Notes: a model not told the origin generated them from the letters alone. Shown: positions 40,043 to 53,114, numbered from the stretch's first letter. The stretch: DNA of 64,000 nucleotides from Rhabditoides inermis (GCA_963966185.1 CAWZYM010000045.1:60001-124000), one strand, 5' to 3'. Translations and numbers: made by a program.

Positions 40043-42369
40043 CGCTCCGCCCACGCACGCCCCGCCCACACGATCAATGTGCGAAGAGGGACACAACAAA
40101 CGCGGTAAACGAGCGCCTGAATGAAGTACATGATACGATTATGCTTCATGAGTAGTAACACGTAACGTAAATGGAATGACAACACCAAAACCCGGCCGAC
40201 CTTTCTTGCTTTTCTTTCGGCGGAACGCGCGCATGGTGCATGCGAAAGATGGAATAGTGAGGTTGGGGGAGGGTGGTGTTGTGTGAGTACAGTTCGTCTC
40301 CTGCACTCACAACCAACCCTTCTGTCTCGCCTCGCACAATCGATCAATGCGATGCGATCAGTGCCAATCAATCGGAGGGGAGAAATTGCGAGCCGCCAAC
40401 GCTCGCGCCGACCGCCGTCGCCAGACAACTAACCAAAACACTTTCAATACTCGATTCAATTTCTCGAATTCGACGCCGCCGCGCGTGTGCCTGTATTATT
40501 GCATTGGCGTGTATGGAACCCGTCACATGAGTCACAATACGACTCTGTCATGACTCTGCCTCCCCACTTGCGATACGCCGTTTCGTTCCACCATTATACA
40601 ACAGCCAGGGACGAGTGTCGATCGCATACTATGATATTAACAATAAGCTAATACTCGTGATAACGCTGTTACATCGTGGGGACCAGTAACATGCATCGAA
40701 GGAATCTACGAGTACACAAACACACGCGTGGTGAAATTGGATTGTATATGTGAGCGCGTGAAACACTCGGATATGCAGTGCAGAAGAGAAATGCGAATAA
40801 GGGAACCGTCCGTGTCAACCATCATGTTATGCGGGGCAGGTGTTATTTCGACGGAAAGCGCGCGAATCGATCGGGCCAGTGACCGAAATACAACAGCTGA
40901 TCGCCGAAACGGCTCATTCCGCGAGGGCTTGCCCCCGTAATTGCCGACTCTCTCTCTCTCTCCCACTCCCTCCTCCTCCGCCCTCCCTCTCTCACAGCCA
41001 TTTCCGGACGGGACGCATGCAACACTGCTCGCAAAAAGGCGATTGCGCACAGGGAACGCCGCGGGACCGTGAAAGGAGACCAGAAAACAAGGGCAGGGAG
41101 AAACGGAAGTCGGGGCAGACAAAACAATCGGTGAATCTGTGAATCATCGATCGAATAGCACGACAGTTGACGTCACGATGTCCCACGGGGTAAATCGAAT
41201 CACTTAGCCGGCAGAGAGAACGCGTATATTCGACTCGACAGGCCAGAGCGCATGTATAATACAAACATGTGAATACGGAGGCCGTGTGTGCGACTGCGAC
41301 CTCATTTCGATACAATGCGCAGTGGAGAGGATCCATGATGGGCAACGGAAATACGGATAGGTGGAGGGAGCGGCGACGAGTGCAACACTCTGTTTGCTAT
41401 GATAGGAATAAACACACACTCGGCCCTTTCTCTCCCGCTCCCGCCGACCACTCCTTTTCGTTCAATCATCGATCCCACTCATCATCCTAAGAAATTATGA
41501 CTACACACCCGAAAAGCATCTCATACAGGCTCCATCACATATAACTCAATTCTACACAACTGTAGGTGTGTCCAAAAGCCTGATGGAATACAAAAATGCA
41601 ATAAAAAAACATCTAAAAAGCGCGCCGTGGACTCGGTTGTCAAGACACTGTCACGAGTTGTGCAGACGATTGAGCTTCGCACCAAACTGCACGCAACACT
41701 AACACTACAAAGTGTATTTTTTACCATTTACAAAAAAATATTTTTATTTGTTTTCACTAACTGCTACAATATTTAGAATAGTTCAAAATTAGTTCGAATG
41801 ATATAAATCCAGTTCCACTCTTTTCAGGAGACGTGATTCAAAAATGATTCACTACACCAATTCAATTCAGTCAGTAGTTCACTCTCAGTTCATCACTTCT
41901 TCGGGAGTAATTATAGTCATAAAGTGAGATTTTTCAGGACATCTTAGCAGACCTCCTTCTCAGCAGAAAAAAACCTCAGCCATCTTAACCATCTTAGCAG
42001 AAAAAAACAGCGTTTGTCTGTGCAAGTCTGTGAATTGAGATGGCACTATTGCTACCTAGAAGTTTGGTATACTGTATAGATAGAAGATGAGTGATAGACA
42101 TTTATCTCGGCGGAACGAAGTAATGTGACCGAATTAAAACAGTAGAAAAGAAAAGATTGGAGCAATATGGCGAATGCGAATCAATACACTGGAAAAAAAA
42201 CGGAACATATGTTGTTAGTTATGACATGAGATGAATACTATGCAAGTCAGACTGTTTTTAAAGCGGAATGGACGAGCATCACTACAGTATCGAGAGATTT
42301 TCTTTCTCTTTTGAATGATAGACATTCATCGCGTGCGAATAATGTGTGATAAACGATAATAACGAGTGG

Positions 42370-42370
<1 letters not shown>

Positions 42371-42402
<32 letters not shown>
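42371..42402. repeat. (AAC)n microsatellite
   Basis: A pure trinucleotide run. Similar (AAC/GTT)n runs are in introns at 46767-46799 and 58827-58882. Confidence 0.95.
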
Positions 42403-42403
<1 letters not shown>

Positions 42404-42624
42404 ATACAAATGATATATGAGCATAAGCTATGAAACACCGGAACGCGCGAATGACCCACCGTGAAATAAGCCAAAACAAAAGGAGAATGAATAGAAAGAG
42501 AGAAAATAATATAAGGAGAGAAAAGAGGTGCGTGTGCTTGTGCGTGAGGGAGTGGGTGTGCAAGTATGGTAGTGAGTGAGGGGTGGGAGTGTGGTATCAT
42601 GCATGTGATGGAAAGGGGTGGATA

Positions 42625-42840
42625 GTGTGCAGGTCAAACTAGATAGATATGAGACACAATTGGCCTTCTTAACTATTTTAGAGATATGTGCCCTAGGAGA
42701 TAGATCAGGAGATACTTCTACACCAAGATCACTAACTGAGTCCACTACTTTTTGCAACTCCAAGCCAGACAGGAGAAAGGGACAGTCGTGCTTCAGCCCA
42801 ATTTGCAAGTGTCGACTCTTGCTCGTTGATACTATCATCT
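42625..42840 (-). pseudogene. Remnant of a non-LTR retrotransposon reverse transcriptase
   Basis: The minus strand encodes VVDSVSDLGVEVSPDLSPRA followed by HISKIVKKANCVSYL. This is the conserved segment near the C-terminal end of the reverse transcriptase region of Jockey/CR1-like LINEs, where a D-LGV-v--dL motif is followed by H-----kA. Only about 70 residues are recognisable, and the frame then runs into low-complexity sequence. It is a dead fragment, without an endonuclease or catalytic YxDD. Confidence 0.7.
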
Positions 42841-43289
42841 GCCATAGGCGAGCCCAGGCATCTATCCTTTCTCTCTTTACTTTCTCTATATCTTTATCAT
42901 TATCTTTTTATCCCCATACTGATGAAAAGATCTGAGGTGTATGAGAAAATATATCATTTACTCATTTACATTACTCATTTTCTGGTGAATGAGACGATGG
43001 CGATGGATGGCACCACCATGCATCTGGTGCCTCTCCTCATTCTCCTATCAGAATTCGTTCTCAAAAGTTTTCCGCGATCCTCCGCCATGAAAAGGAAATG
43101 ATCATTCTCTAAAAGAAATTTCATCGATATTTGCTAAATGCGGTTTCGGCGGGAGATGACTGATCTACCTCTCTCTACCTCCCGTCATTTCCCGCGCATA
43201 ATTCGTAGCTCGGCGAAGGCCCGCCCTCTCTGGCGATCACTTGATCATTCCCCCTTTTGGCCTCCCAGCAAACGGCAGCATCTTCCAAA

Positions 43290-45215
43290 ATGGTTAGTTG
43301 CTCTTGATATTGGTTATTAATTGTGTAACTTAGTTCCACTTCCGCTTTACTAATAAAACGAGTATGTTTTGCGATACATCTGTGCGGACTGTCACTAGCG
43401 TGTGGTGCACTGTCCATTCCTCCCTTTCAAACGCCGCTCTTTGATCGATCCAGCTGTGCGCAAAATAGTGGAGACTGTGTATTCGAAAGTTCACGCAACC
43501 GGTGACTCAGTGGCTCGTAGATAGTATTGATTGGCTTGGTTGTTGTTTACATTTTGTTTGTTTCAGCGTGAAGTTATCTCGATCCACCTTGGACAGGCCG
43601 GAGTCCAGATCGGAAATGCCTGCTGGGAGCTGTACTGCCTGGAGCACGGAATCAACCTGGATGGAAAGGCGGACATGGATAACAAGGTGGGTGAATGGAT
43701 TGGATGGACAGCTGGTGGGACGGTATCGATTGATATGGAGTGTTGCAGGATCGGATGGACAACAGCTCTCTCACCACCTTCTTCAGCGAGACTGGCACCG
43801 GCCGCTATGTGCCGCGCTCGATTCTCCTCGATCTGGAGCCCTCTGTCATCGGTGGGTATCGATCGATATGGATTGATTGATGATTGTTGTTTGAGACGGA
43901 GCTCGCCACACGTACAAGGACCTGTTCCACCCGGAGCAGATGATCTCCGGAAAGGAGGACGCTGCGAACAACTATGCTCGCGGCCACTACACAGTCGGCC
44001 GCAACATGATCGATGTTGCTATGGATCGCATCCGCAGGATGACTGAGAACTGCTCTGGACTGCAGGGATTCTTCCTGACTCACTCTTTCGGAGGCGGCAC
44101 GGGATCCGGATTCACTTCCCTCCTGGCCGAGTCTCTCTCGTCCGAGTTTGGCAAGAAATCCAAGCTCGAGTTCTGTGTGTACCCGGCCCCTAGCGTGTCT
44201 ACTTCTGTGGTGAGTGGAGGGAGAAGGGGAGACTGTTCTATGTGGCATTGCAGGTGGAACCGTACAACACCATCTTCTCCACGCACTCTCTGCTCGACCA
44301 GATTGACTGTTCGTTCATGGTGGACAATGAGGCGATCTATGATGTGTGTCGCAGCAAGCTGAGCGTGGAGCGCCCCTCGTACAACAATCTTAACGCGATC
44401 ATCAGCCAGGTGTGAGGTGTGGTTTGGCGTTGGCTGTACGTGGTTGTTGAGGTGATGTCGTCTGTGACGGCTTCGCTGCGCTTCGACGGAGCTCTGAACG
44501 TGGACCTGAACGAGTTCCAGACGAACCTGGTTCCGTACCCTCGCATCCACTTCCCTCTCGCTTCCATCTCTCCCATCATCTCTGCCGACCGTGCTTACCA
44601 CGAGTCTTTCTCTGTCACTGACATCTCTACCAATGCCTTCCTCCGCGAGAGCCAGATGGTCAAATGCGACCCCGATGCCGGCAAGTACATGGCTGTGTGC
44701 ATGCTGTACAGGGGAGATGTGGTGCCCAAGGATGTGAACCAGGCTATCCAGACCCTCAAGAGCAAGAATAGGATGAACTTCGTCTCCTGGTGCCCCACTG
44801 GGTTCAAGGTAGCTCTCACCTCTCGCTCTCACCTCTCATCTTCTTGTTCAGGTTGGCATCAACTACCAGCCTATGGTGATCACTCCGGACTCTGGAATGG
44901 CCAAGACTCCCCGCTCTGTGACTGTCCTCGCCAACACTACTGCCATTTCGGAGGCGTGGAGTCGCGTCAACCACAAGTTCGACCTCATGTACAGCAAGCG
45001 CGCCTTCGTCCACTGGTGAGTACGGTGTACTGGGTTACTGTAGTTTGGAGGATTACTGTAGTGATGGTTATGGTTGCAGGTACGTTGGAGAGGGTATGGA
45101 GGAGGGAGAGTTCACTGAGGCTCGTGAGGACCTGGCTGCTCTTGAGAAGGATTACGAGGAGGTCTCTGCTGAGGATGGTGACGTCACCGGATACGAGGAG
45201 GGAGAGGAGTTCTAG
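43290..45215 (+). CDS. Divergent alpha-tubulin
   Basis: An alpha-tubulin subunit of microtubules. The eight exons 43290-43292, 43567-43686, 43749-43851, 43896-44209, 44254-44409, 44452-44808, 44852-45015 and 45080-45215 give exactly 450 residues. Exon 1 holds only the ATG, an intron position common in tubulins. The N-terminus is [20 protein letters not shown], with the GTP-binding loop GGGTGSG and the catalytic-loop [20 protein letters not shown]. The segment that normally carries acetylatable Lys40 is replaced ([16 protein letters not shown]). One residue appears lost after DLEPSVID (GARHTYKD in place of DEVRTGTYRQ). The tail ends EEF instead of EEY, so the usual detyrosination cycle would act on Phe, if at all. 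These changes suggest a specialised isotype rather than the main one. It is convergent with the ferredoxin gene. Confidence 0.96.
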
Positions 45216-45736
45216 AATCTCCAATGGAATCTTTCTGTATTATAACATATTGAATACTACATGCATCCCGGTTTAAGATTTACACGTTTTATGAGATAAA
45301 TGCTTTGATCTTATGGTTGTTTCGTATATGGTATTTTGAGTGGTGGGGTGGGAATAGGGGTCACAACGGTAACGGGTCACAATTTTTTTTTATCTTCAGA
45401 ATTTGTTTTTTTAATACTACTGAGTCTGCTGTCAAATGATGTTGCCACCTTGTCACATGTAATCATCATGTCATGTGGTTATCCGTAAACCAAATTAATC
45501 TGCCCTTTTTCATACTAACTCCTCTCATGCATAACATATTTTTCAAAGAGATAACACAAGCATTTATCTTTGACATAACATGATCTTTCCTAATAACGAT
45601 GATGAACAAACAGTTGAGCCAAGAGGAATGACAAGTAAACAAATTAAAATGATATAACAAACGTTGTGCGATAGAAAATCTAATACACACCTACAATAAT
45701 CTACACTACCATAATGAATTGGAGTACAGTAGGCAC
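45216..45736. other. Convergent 3' region between alpha-tubulin and ferredoxin
   Basis: AT-rich. No AATAAA is obvious within 100 bases of the tubulin stop; the nearest variant is GATAAATG at about 45294. No gene seen. Confidence 0.4.
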
Positions 45737-46428
45737 TCAGTCGAGAAGGCGCGCATCGCGAGTAATGGACGGAACGACGACTGTGATCGTGTCAGGATCA
45801 TCCTGTAACAAGTATTCAACCATTCCCCCCTCTCTCTCTCCCCACCTACCTTCTGCACCTTGATCTGGCACCCCAGTCTGCTCCTGTCGTCCAGTTCGGG
45901 TGCGAGGTCCAGCATATCCATCTCCTCCTCGTTCGCGGGGTTGATGCGGTCCTGCCTGCAACAGGGATGATAACAAAACTATTGATGCACTCCAACGACA
46001 GCAGTAAAACACACAACCCATCATTCTTCTCACCTGTCAAAGTGTTCCTCGTTAAGAATGACGTGGCAGGTGCAGCACGCTACTGTGCCTATACAGACAG
46101 ATTCATCAACTTCTTACAGTATAAAGGAGATATAACAGGAAATGAATGTGTATGGGACGCACCCTCGCACGCGCCGAACCCGTCGAGTGGGAGGTCGTTG
46201 TCGATCATAACATCGAGCAGGGAGTCGCCCACCTTCGCCTTCCCGCTGTACTCCGCCTCCGCTGTCTTGAACACCACCTGAATAACCAGTGCAACAAAAC
46301 AACACATAGTTAGAACTGTGATGAAACTGACTGACCGTCTTGGTCTTGGCTGCGGCGGCAGCGAACGTGCGTTTCTGGGCGGCTACCGCGGTGGTCTGCA
46401 CGATACGGGCTGCGTATCGCGCCAACAT
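45737..46428 (-). CDS. Mitochondrial [2Fe-2S] ferredoxin (adrenodoxin type)
   Basis: An electron carrier for mitochondrial iron-sulfur cluster assembly or related monooxygenase steps, reduced by ferredoxin reductase. Exons 46428-46336, 46277-46163, 46088-46034, 45955-45850 and 45802-45737 encode 144 residues. The first exon is a mitochondrial targeting peptide (basic, Ala-rich: [20 protein letters not shown]). The cluster ligands are in [14 protein letters not shown] (Cys-x5-Cys-x2-Cys) and the fourth in RSRLGCQI. The exon-3 acceptor must be TATAG at 46089-46093 rather than the CACAG six bases downstream, since only that restores the Cys-x5-Cys spacing. The adrenodoxin acidic partner-binding helix ([19 protein letters not shown]) and the C-terminal [11 protein letters not shown] motif are present. 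Family usage (FDX1 or FDX2) cannot be decided from motifs alone. Confidence 0.95.
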
Positions 46429-46665
46429 GCTGAAACAAATATGTCATACATTAACATCAGAAAAGTAAAAGAATATGAACAAAATCAGCTGTGAAATTTC
46501 GACGGGTTTCTAGTAGTCGCTTATTGGCACACTCCTTGTGCGCATAAACTGTTTCTGCGCAAGCTAGATCAGCTGTTTGGGTTGATTTGGTATTTTTGAT
46601 TGTTGTGATAGTGATTATTTGTTGTTCGTAACTTTCAAGTATACTGTATACTCATTGAAGTAATT
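46429..46665. promoter_or_regulatory. Shared promoter interval of ferredoxin and FIG4
   Basis: Only 237 bases separate the two divergent start codons, so both core promoters must lie here. I do not see a strong TATA box; GTATACTGTATA at about 46639 is the closest on the FIG4 side. Confidence 0.5.
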
Positions 46666-47672
46666 ATGCCGGGTCGTCTGCGGCGGCTGACCGTCTACGA
46701 GACGACGTCTCGATTCTACATTGTCGGCTGCGATTCGTCCGCATCGCGCTACAACGTCCTCAAGGTGAGTTGTTGTTGTTGTTGTTGTTGTTGTTGTTGG
46801 TTGTTGTTGTTTGTGTTCACATTTTGATGTTTATAGATCGACCGTATCGACTCGCGTGCGCTGGTTACTGGCGAGCCGGAGAACGACTACAGCAAGTCGG
46901 ACATCCTCGAGCTCCTCGCCACCATCTCCGAGGGAAACTCGAGTGCGTAGGGTCTCATGTTTGTGTTCCGGACAGCAGCTGTTTCAAATCTACAGTCCCC
47001 GATTTCAGTCGTGTACCGTTCCTCTTCGGGCAAGTCGCAGCGCGTGCACGGCGGGCTGATCGAGAGAGTGAGCAACGCGTTCGGACTGCTGGGATGCGTG
47101 CGATTCCTGGAGGGATACTACCTCATTGTCAGTCTCTCCACCTCTCTTGGTCTATCCTTCATCTCCCTCTCTCTTGCTCACCTGTCCATTCAGATTGTCA
47201 CCAAGGCGCACGTGGTCGCCACGCTTGGCTACCACAACATCTACAAGGTGGCTGAGGTGAGATAATCAATCAATCTGTTTGTTTGATCTTCTCCGTTAAT
47301 TACATCGATACATTTTCTCAGGAGAACAGTGTATGTTGTTCTCATTGTCTGCCTAGCGTGTGTTCTAGGTGGCGATGATCCCTGTGTGTGCCGTCTCCAA
47401 CCCGTCGGCCGAGGAGCAGCGATACGTCAAGATATTCCAGGTATCCTGAAGATTGACGAGAAATTATCTCGAATTATATCACTTATACGAAAATGGTTCA
47501 GGTATGAGATGTGTGCAATCAGTAGTTTGTATGTATGTCGTCGTGGTGCCACTTTAGTTGGCTGTTTTACTTTTTTCAGTCAGTGGACCTGTCGACCGAC
47601 TTTTATTTCTCGTACACCTACGATATGTCGCGAACGCTGCAAGAGAATGCGCTCTCAGCGGACTGGAGGTGC

Positions 47673-47763
<91 letters not shown>

Positions 47764-50700
47764 TCTCTGTCTCTCTCTCTCAGCATTTTCTCGTGCAGTC
47801 CGTCCGGCAACGCGTCCCGCACTCTTCAGTCGGACTCTCGCTTCGTGTGGAACAGCTTCCTTCTGGAGCCGATGCGCGGGAACGCGATCAGCGAGCGCTG
47901 GTACCTGGAGGTCGTGCATGGATTCGTCAGTCAGTACACTTCCATTGTCGCCCCAATACTCCTTCGCTTACTCCTTTCGCCTCTATTATGTCTCCGTTTA
48001 TGTAGTACCGTTTACACTGTGCGGATTGCATGACATATTTGCAGGCCAGCAACTCATCGACCTGCCCATCTCTCGTCTTTCACTCACACTTATCGGACGA
48101 CGATCGGTGCGGTACGCGGGAACGAGATTCCTCAAGAGAGGGGCCAATCTCAATGGTGAGTGAGAGAGTGAAAATGATCGAGAGAGGAAAGGAGGAGGAA
48201 AGGAGGGAGAAAGAAGATATAGAAAGTGAGAGGGAGGGAGGGATGTGTGGTGTGTGGCAGGGGACGTGGCGAACGACGTGGAGACGGAGCAGATAGTGTG
48301 GGAGGGGGCGCCGGGGCTGGACGGGGGACGCTACTCGGCGTTCGTGCAGAGAAGAGGCAGTGTGCCGCTCAGGTGAGATCCCGAAAAGAGAATCATTTGG
48401 CGTATACTTATGAGAACAGGTATGAGTTGTTACTGTATGTCTATCTGGTTTCAGATGGTCTCAAGATCCGAGCGCTCGTGGAGTGGTCGGAAAACCGCCC
48501 ATTCGCATCGACATTCATGAGCCACACGCGCAGACTGCGGCTAGGCACTTCCGGTGGGAGTTATTGATTGATTAAATAATTGACGGATCGGTTTCAGCGA
48601 TCTTCGCAACAAGTACGGCTCTCCCATTGTGGTTATGAATCTGGTGAAACGGCGAGAGAAACACAGACAGGAGAATCTACTGCACGAGCAGTTCCTCAAG
48701 GTATACGGTAGTAATGTGAACTTGATTAGTGTATCTTGCAGGCGATCAACTACCTGAACGTGTTCCTTCCGCGGCGCGACCACATCTGCTACCTGAGTTT
48801 CGACGTCGCGCGGTGCAACAAGGTACGATTCTGGAACAGTTGTCGCTTGTCGATCTATATGTACATTGACAGATGCAATGTGTGTGTTTGTAGGCGTCGA
48901 ATGTGGAGGAGAATGTGCTGACGAAGCTGCACGAACTGGCGATGAAGACGGTGCAGAAACAGGGGTGGTTCCAGGCGAGTCCCCTCTTCCCCTCTCCCCT
49001 TCCCCCTTCTCTTCCCATTCTCTTCCCCCTCTCTTCCCCCTCTCTCCCCCCTCTCCCCTCTATGGTATTCCATTCCAGACGTTCCCCGTTCCTCTTGCGC
49101 GAGACGATTGGTCGGATGCGCTACCGCTCTACAAGCCGAAGGAACATGAGGTGGAGAGAGAGAGAAAGAGAAAGAGAGAGAGAGAGAGAAGGGGGGAGAG
49201 AGAGTTGGCTCCCAGATCCGGGCGGGCCGTCGCTGGCTGTTGCAGCAGGGAGTGTGTCGCACCAACTGTGTCGACTGTCTCGATAGGACCAATGTGGCGC
49301 AGTTTGGAATCGGTGAGTAGTCTCGCGATTACGCATCACTCCTCACTTGATATGATTCGATGAACTGTGATGATGAGGTGATAGTGAATTGGCCATGTCT
49401 TTCTAATTTGGCTTTGCAGCTCGCGCGGCTCTCGGCTGCCAGCTCTTCTCGATGGGTCTTGTCGACGACCCCAATCTCCAACTCAACAGCGAGGTGCCGC
49501 TCCCTTCTCTCTCTCTCTCTCACCCTCTCCTCTCCTAGATCTGTCGCGTGCTGGAGGAGTTGGTGGATGAGCATGGAGACACGTGCGCCCTACAGTATGC
49601 CGGCAGTCAGCTGGTCCACTCTGTCAAGACATACAAGAAGACTGCCGCCTTCCAGGTATTCCAAATCATATGTTGTTGTTTTTTTGGAAATGGAACGGTA
49701 AAACTATGAAGCGCCCCCCCCCCCCCTCTCTCATTCTCTCTCGGTTTTCTGTGGAGATAAGTTTCGAGTTGCAGGAGCGCAGTCGAGACGTGATCCAGAC
49801 ACTGTCGCGGTACTACAGTAACACGTGGGGAGACTACGACAAACAGGCGGCCATCAACCTGTTCCTCGGAGTGTACAGGTGCGCAGGCTACCTCCCCCAC
49901 CCACCACCTCTCTCCCTCTCTGTCTCTCCCTCTCTCTCCCTCCTCCCTCTCCCTCTCTCTTTCTATTCCTCTCCCCCCCTCTCATTCTCTCATGTGTTGT
50001 TCCTTACAGACCGCAAATCTCGTCTACGGTCCCGCTATGGGATCTACCCACTGACTACTACCTCCATTTCCCTATTCACTTGAAGATCAAGGTAATTGCA
50101 ATACTTGTTTTTTCAAGGTAATTGCAATACTTTTGCCTCGTGGTTTTATACAGTTCTCGTAATTTAGGCTCCTATTGACGGCAAAATATTTGAATTCACG
50201 CCCGAAAAGACTGTGGTGAGAGAAGAGACGCAGACGGTTAGCGCGTCCGCTCTCTCACTTTCCCATTATCTCTCGCGATTCGAACGAATAAAGTAGTCCG
50301 TCCGGCGAATGTAGTTTAGGTGAAAATCAATAATCGGTTTATTGTTTTCCAGGGCGAGTACTGTGCGTGGATGCTGCCGGATGCAGAGCTGGAAGACGAC
50401 GAATGGGAGATTGTGGAGGGGGTGGAGCCAAAAGAGGCGGGGCTTGTGCCGGCTGAGGCGGCAGTCGACGTGGCAAATCGAGACGGTGAGTAGGTGTCAA
50501 TACACTGGAGTGGTGATTATTATAATCCAGTTAGCTGTCGAGATTTATGAGTGGAGTTATGTTGGGAGGCAAAAAAGGTGAACCATTCAGACGCGTACGG
50601 TGTTCTGAGGATTGATCGGGATGACGATTTCCGAGATTACTACCGCACGTTTGAGATGAGCTGTCTCGAGTATAAGGTGATCCCTCTTCCTCTCATTCTC

Positions 50701-53114
50701 TCATTCCTTGTCCCTCTCCAGGTAGACAATGTGTTTGTAGATCAAGCAGGCAGTAGTGGCCGAGCAGAAGGCCATCTCTGTGAGCGGAGTCAACCAGGAC
50801 AGAGACGCCGCCGGACAGTTCATGAAGCTCTGGAAGACGGTCGGCAACCCTCTCTTCCCTCCCCCCCTCTCTCTCTCTCATGATTAGTTTCAGGATCCGA
50901 AACCCGCCGTCAAGCCGAGCAAGAAGTCTGCAAAAGAGAAGGATTCGGATGAAGAGGTGATCGTGACGTCATTTCCATGTTAGTAGTTGATTGTAGGAGG
51001 ACGAGGCGGACGAAGAGACGCGCCGCAAGGACGGCGAGGTGGAGGCGGAGCCGGCGTTCGAGCGGCTTGTGGGCGGGGTTTCGAGGGGCGGAGCCGAGCT
51101 GGCCGTCGAGGCGGGCGGGCCGAGGAAGGAGAGAGGTGCGTGGAGAAATGCGAGAAGAAACACAACAATATGTTGGGGAGCATCTGACGCGGGAATGGCA
51201 CCCGGTCCCACCCCACAACTTGCAAACTCTCGACGCTAGTTTGTAGGCAGTCCCTATAGAAGATCGGAGCCAAAAATGCAGCCGCAGAACTCTGACCGGA
51301 AGTGACGTATGGCTCGCCAAAGTTTTGATACCGCGCATGACATCTTCTGTTTTCGAACTGTCGCCACAGCCTCGGTGGTCGAGTGGATAGCGAGTTCTCC
51401 TACCCAGTAGAGAGGCTCTGGTTCGAGTCCGGCTGTCGATACTATTTTTTTGCAAATTTCTTACGTCTATTCGAGTCGTGCGAAAACACACACTATACGT
51501 ACCGAAATGATTTTTATGCTTCCCTAATCGTTATCACAATTTTGAGACTGTTAGTCTATCGTTAGATGGTTGACTGCAATTTCAACTATTTCTGTAGCCT
51601 ACATTCACTGTCTCTGTCTACTCCACTCGCGTGAAAATGAGAGAGAAAAAAAGATAAAATAAAGAAAAATATTCGTACCATTCCCATTTATGGTACCAGT
51701 GTGTTGATCTAGATGCCAGGCCATGGAGACAATTCACATCATTCATAGGCCAAGCCAATGCCGCACACTAGTTTCTGTATAGAAGAGATATGTAAATCTC
51801 AACACGATTCATTGTTTTCGTTTTGTATTTCACCAACTGACAAAATCGCCGACTATGCCGTGTGGAAATTTGTGAATGAGTGTGTGTATGCATGTCCTTG
51901 TCTCTCTCCTCTCCTCGATTTGTCTTGCGAGTGTGAGGTGAGAGGGAATCGCTTGGCGCAGTACTTTGGTTTTAACAAATCTAATTGTTTTCACCAACTT
52001 ACATTGTTTCGGAATTCAAAACGCAGATAGATGGTTGAAAGAGGAGAAAGTTTCATTTTAATTACCCAAGTTTGAGGTGTGTTCTGTCCATCCCTGATGA
52101 AGGCCTAGTGCCGAAACGTTGGATAAAAAGGTGATACTTTTTCGTGGTTCAATTCTCGTTTGAATATTTTACATACCCTTGAGCAAGGAAGGCGCGGTAG
52201 CGGGTAGTTGCTCATTTTGTTTGACCCCACTCCAACACGATCGTTTTATCACAGTAACGTCTTTCCGCAATTTACACAGTTGAATCTCTCCTATATGCGA
52301 TGAGTTGAATGGAATTGAATTGTTTTTCTGACGGAGAAACAGTTACATGACCTCCCTCCCATTCAGCCATCTAACGATAGACTTACAGTTTCAAAATTGT
52401 GATAACGATTGGGGAAGCATAAAAATCATTTCGGTACGTATAGTGTGCGTTTTCGCACGACTCGAATAGACGTAAGAAATTTGCAAAAAAATAGTATCGA
52501 CAGCCGGACTCGAACCAGAGCCTCTCTACTGGGTAGGAGAACTCGCTATCCACTCGACCACCGAGGCTGTGGCGACAGTTCGAAAACAGAAGATGTCATG
52601 CGCGGTATCAAAACTTTGGCGAGCCATACGTCACTTCCGGTCAGAGTTCTGCGGCTGAATTTTTGGCTCCGATCTTCTATCGGGACTGCCTACAAACTAG
52701 CGTCGAGAGTTTGCGAGTTGTGGGGTGGGACCGGGTGCCATTCCCGCGTGAGTATAAAACGGAATGTGAAGATTGTTTTTGTACTGGGAACCGTGTGATT
52801 GACTGAACTGCAGTGGGTTCTGTGCTGTGGACGGGCCTCTCTCCATCGCAGCGCGCCTATGGAGTGGACTCGAGAGATGCGCCCAGTGATGCAAGCATGA
52901 AGATGTATGCAGACTATGTGATGAAGGGAATGCGGTTCGATAAGGAGGTAGGAAGAGAGAAGGGAGGGGGGGGGGAGAGAGAGAGAATGTGTGGTTGAGG
53001 ACTGGCACGCGCACAAGCCGACCGTGCTGTCTGCGATGACCCTCCCAGACGTGCAGGTCTCCCCACAGCGATGCTTCTACCCGGCAGACAATGTATACCA
53101 GGTAGGGAGAGAGA

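Larger units (their letters stand above)
40043..43289. other. Intergenic region between the DOPEY gene and alpha-tubulin
   Basis: The two genes are divergent, so promoters of both lie here. It contains an (AAC)n run at 42371-42402, a retrotransposon remnant (listed separately) and two similar stretches with GCAGAAAAAAAC at about 41965 and 42000. No intact gene recognised. Confidence 0.45.
51187..52749. mobile_element. Foldback element with tRNA-like sequence in each arm
   Basis: The arms 51187-51573 and 52363-52749 are near-identical reverse complements (about 387 bases each) around a loop of about 790 bases. The ends read ACGCGGGAATGGCACCCGGT and its complement; no clear target duplication was found. 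Each arm contains a tRNA-like segment with A and B boxes, pointing into the loop. The loop has short unrecognised open frames and a hammerhead-like core at 52094-52116. The whole unit lies in a FIG4 intron. Confidence 0.88.

Noticed and set aside
51364..51437. A functional tRNA gene
   Set aside because: A and B boxes are perfect, but the anticodon stem-loop does not fold to a seven-base loop and the T stem is short, so it is tRNA-derived rather than a tRNA.
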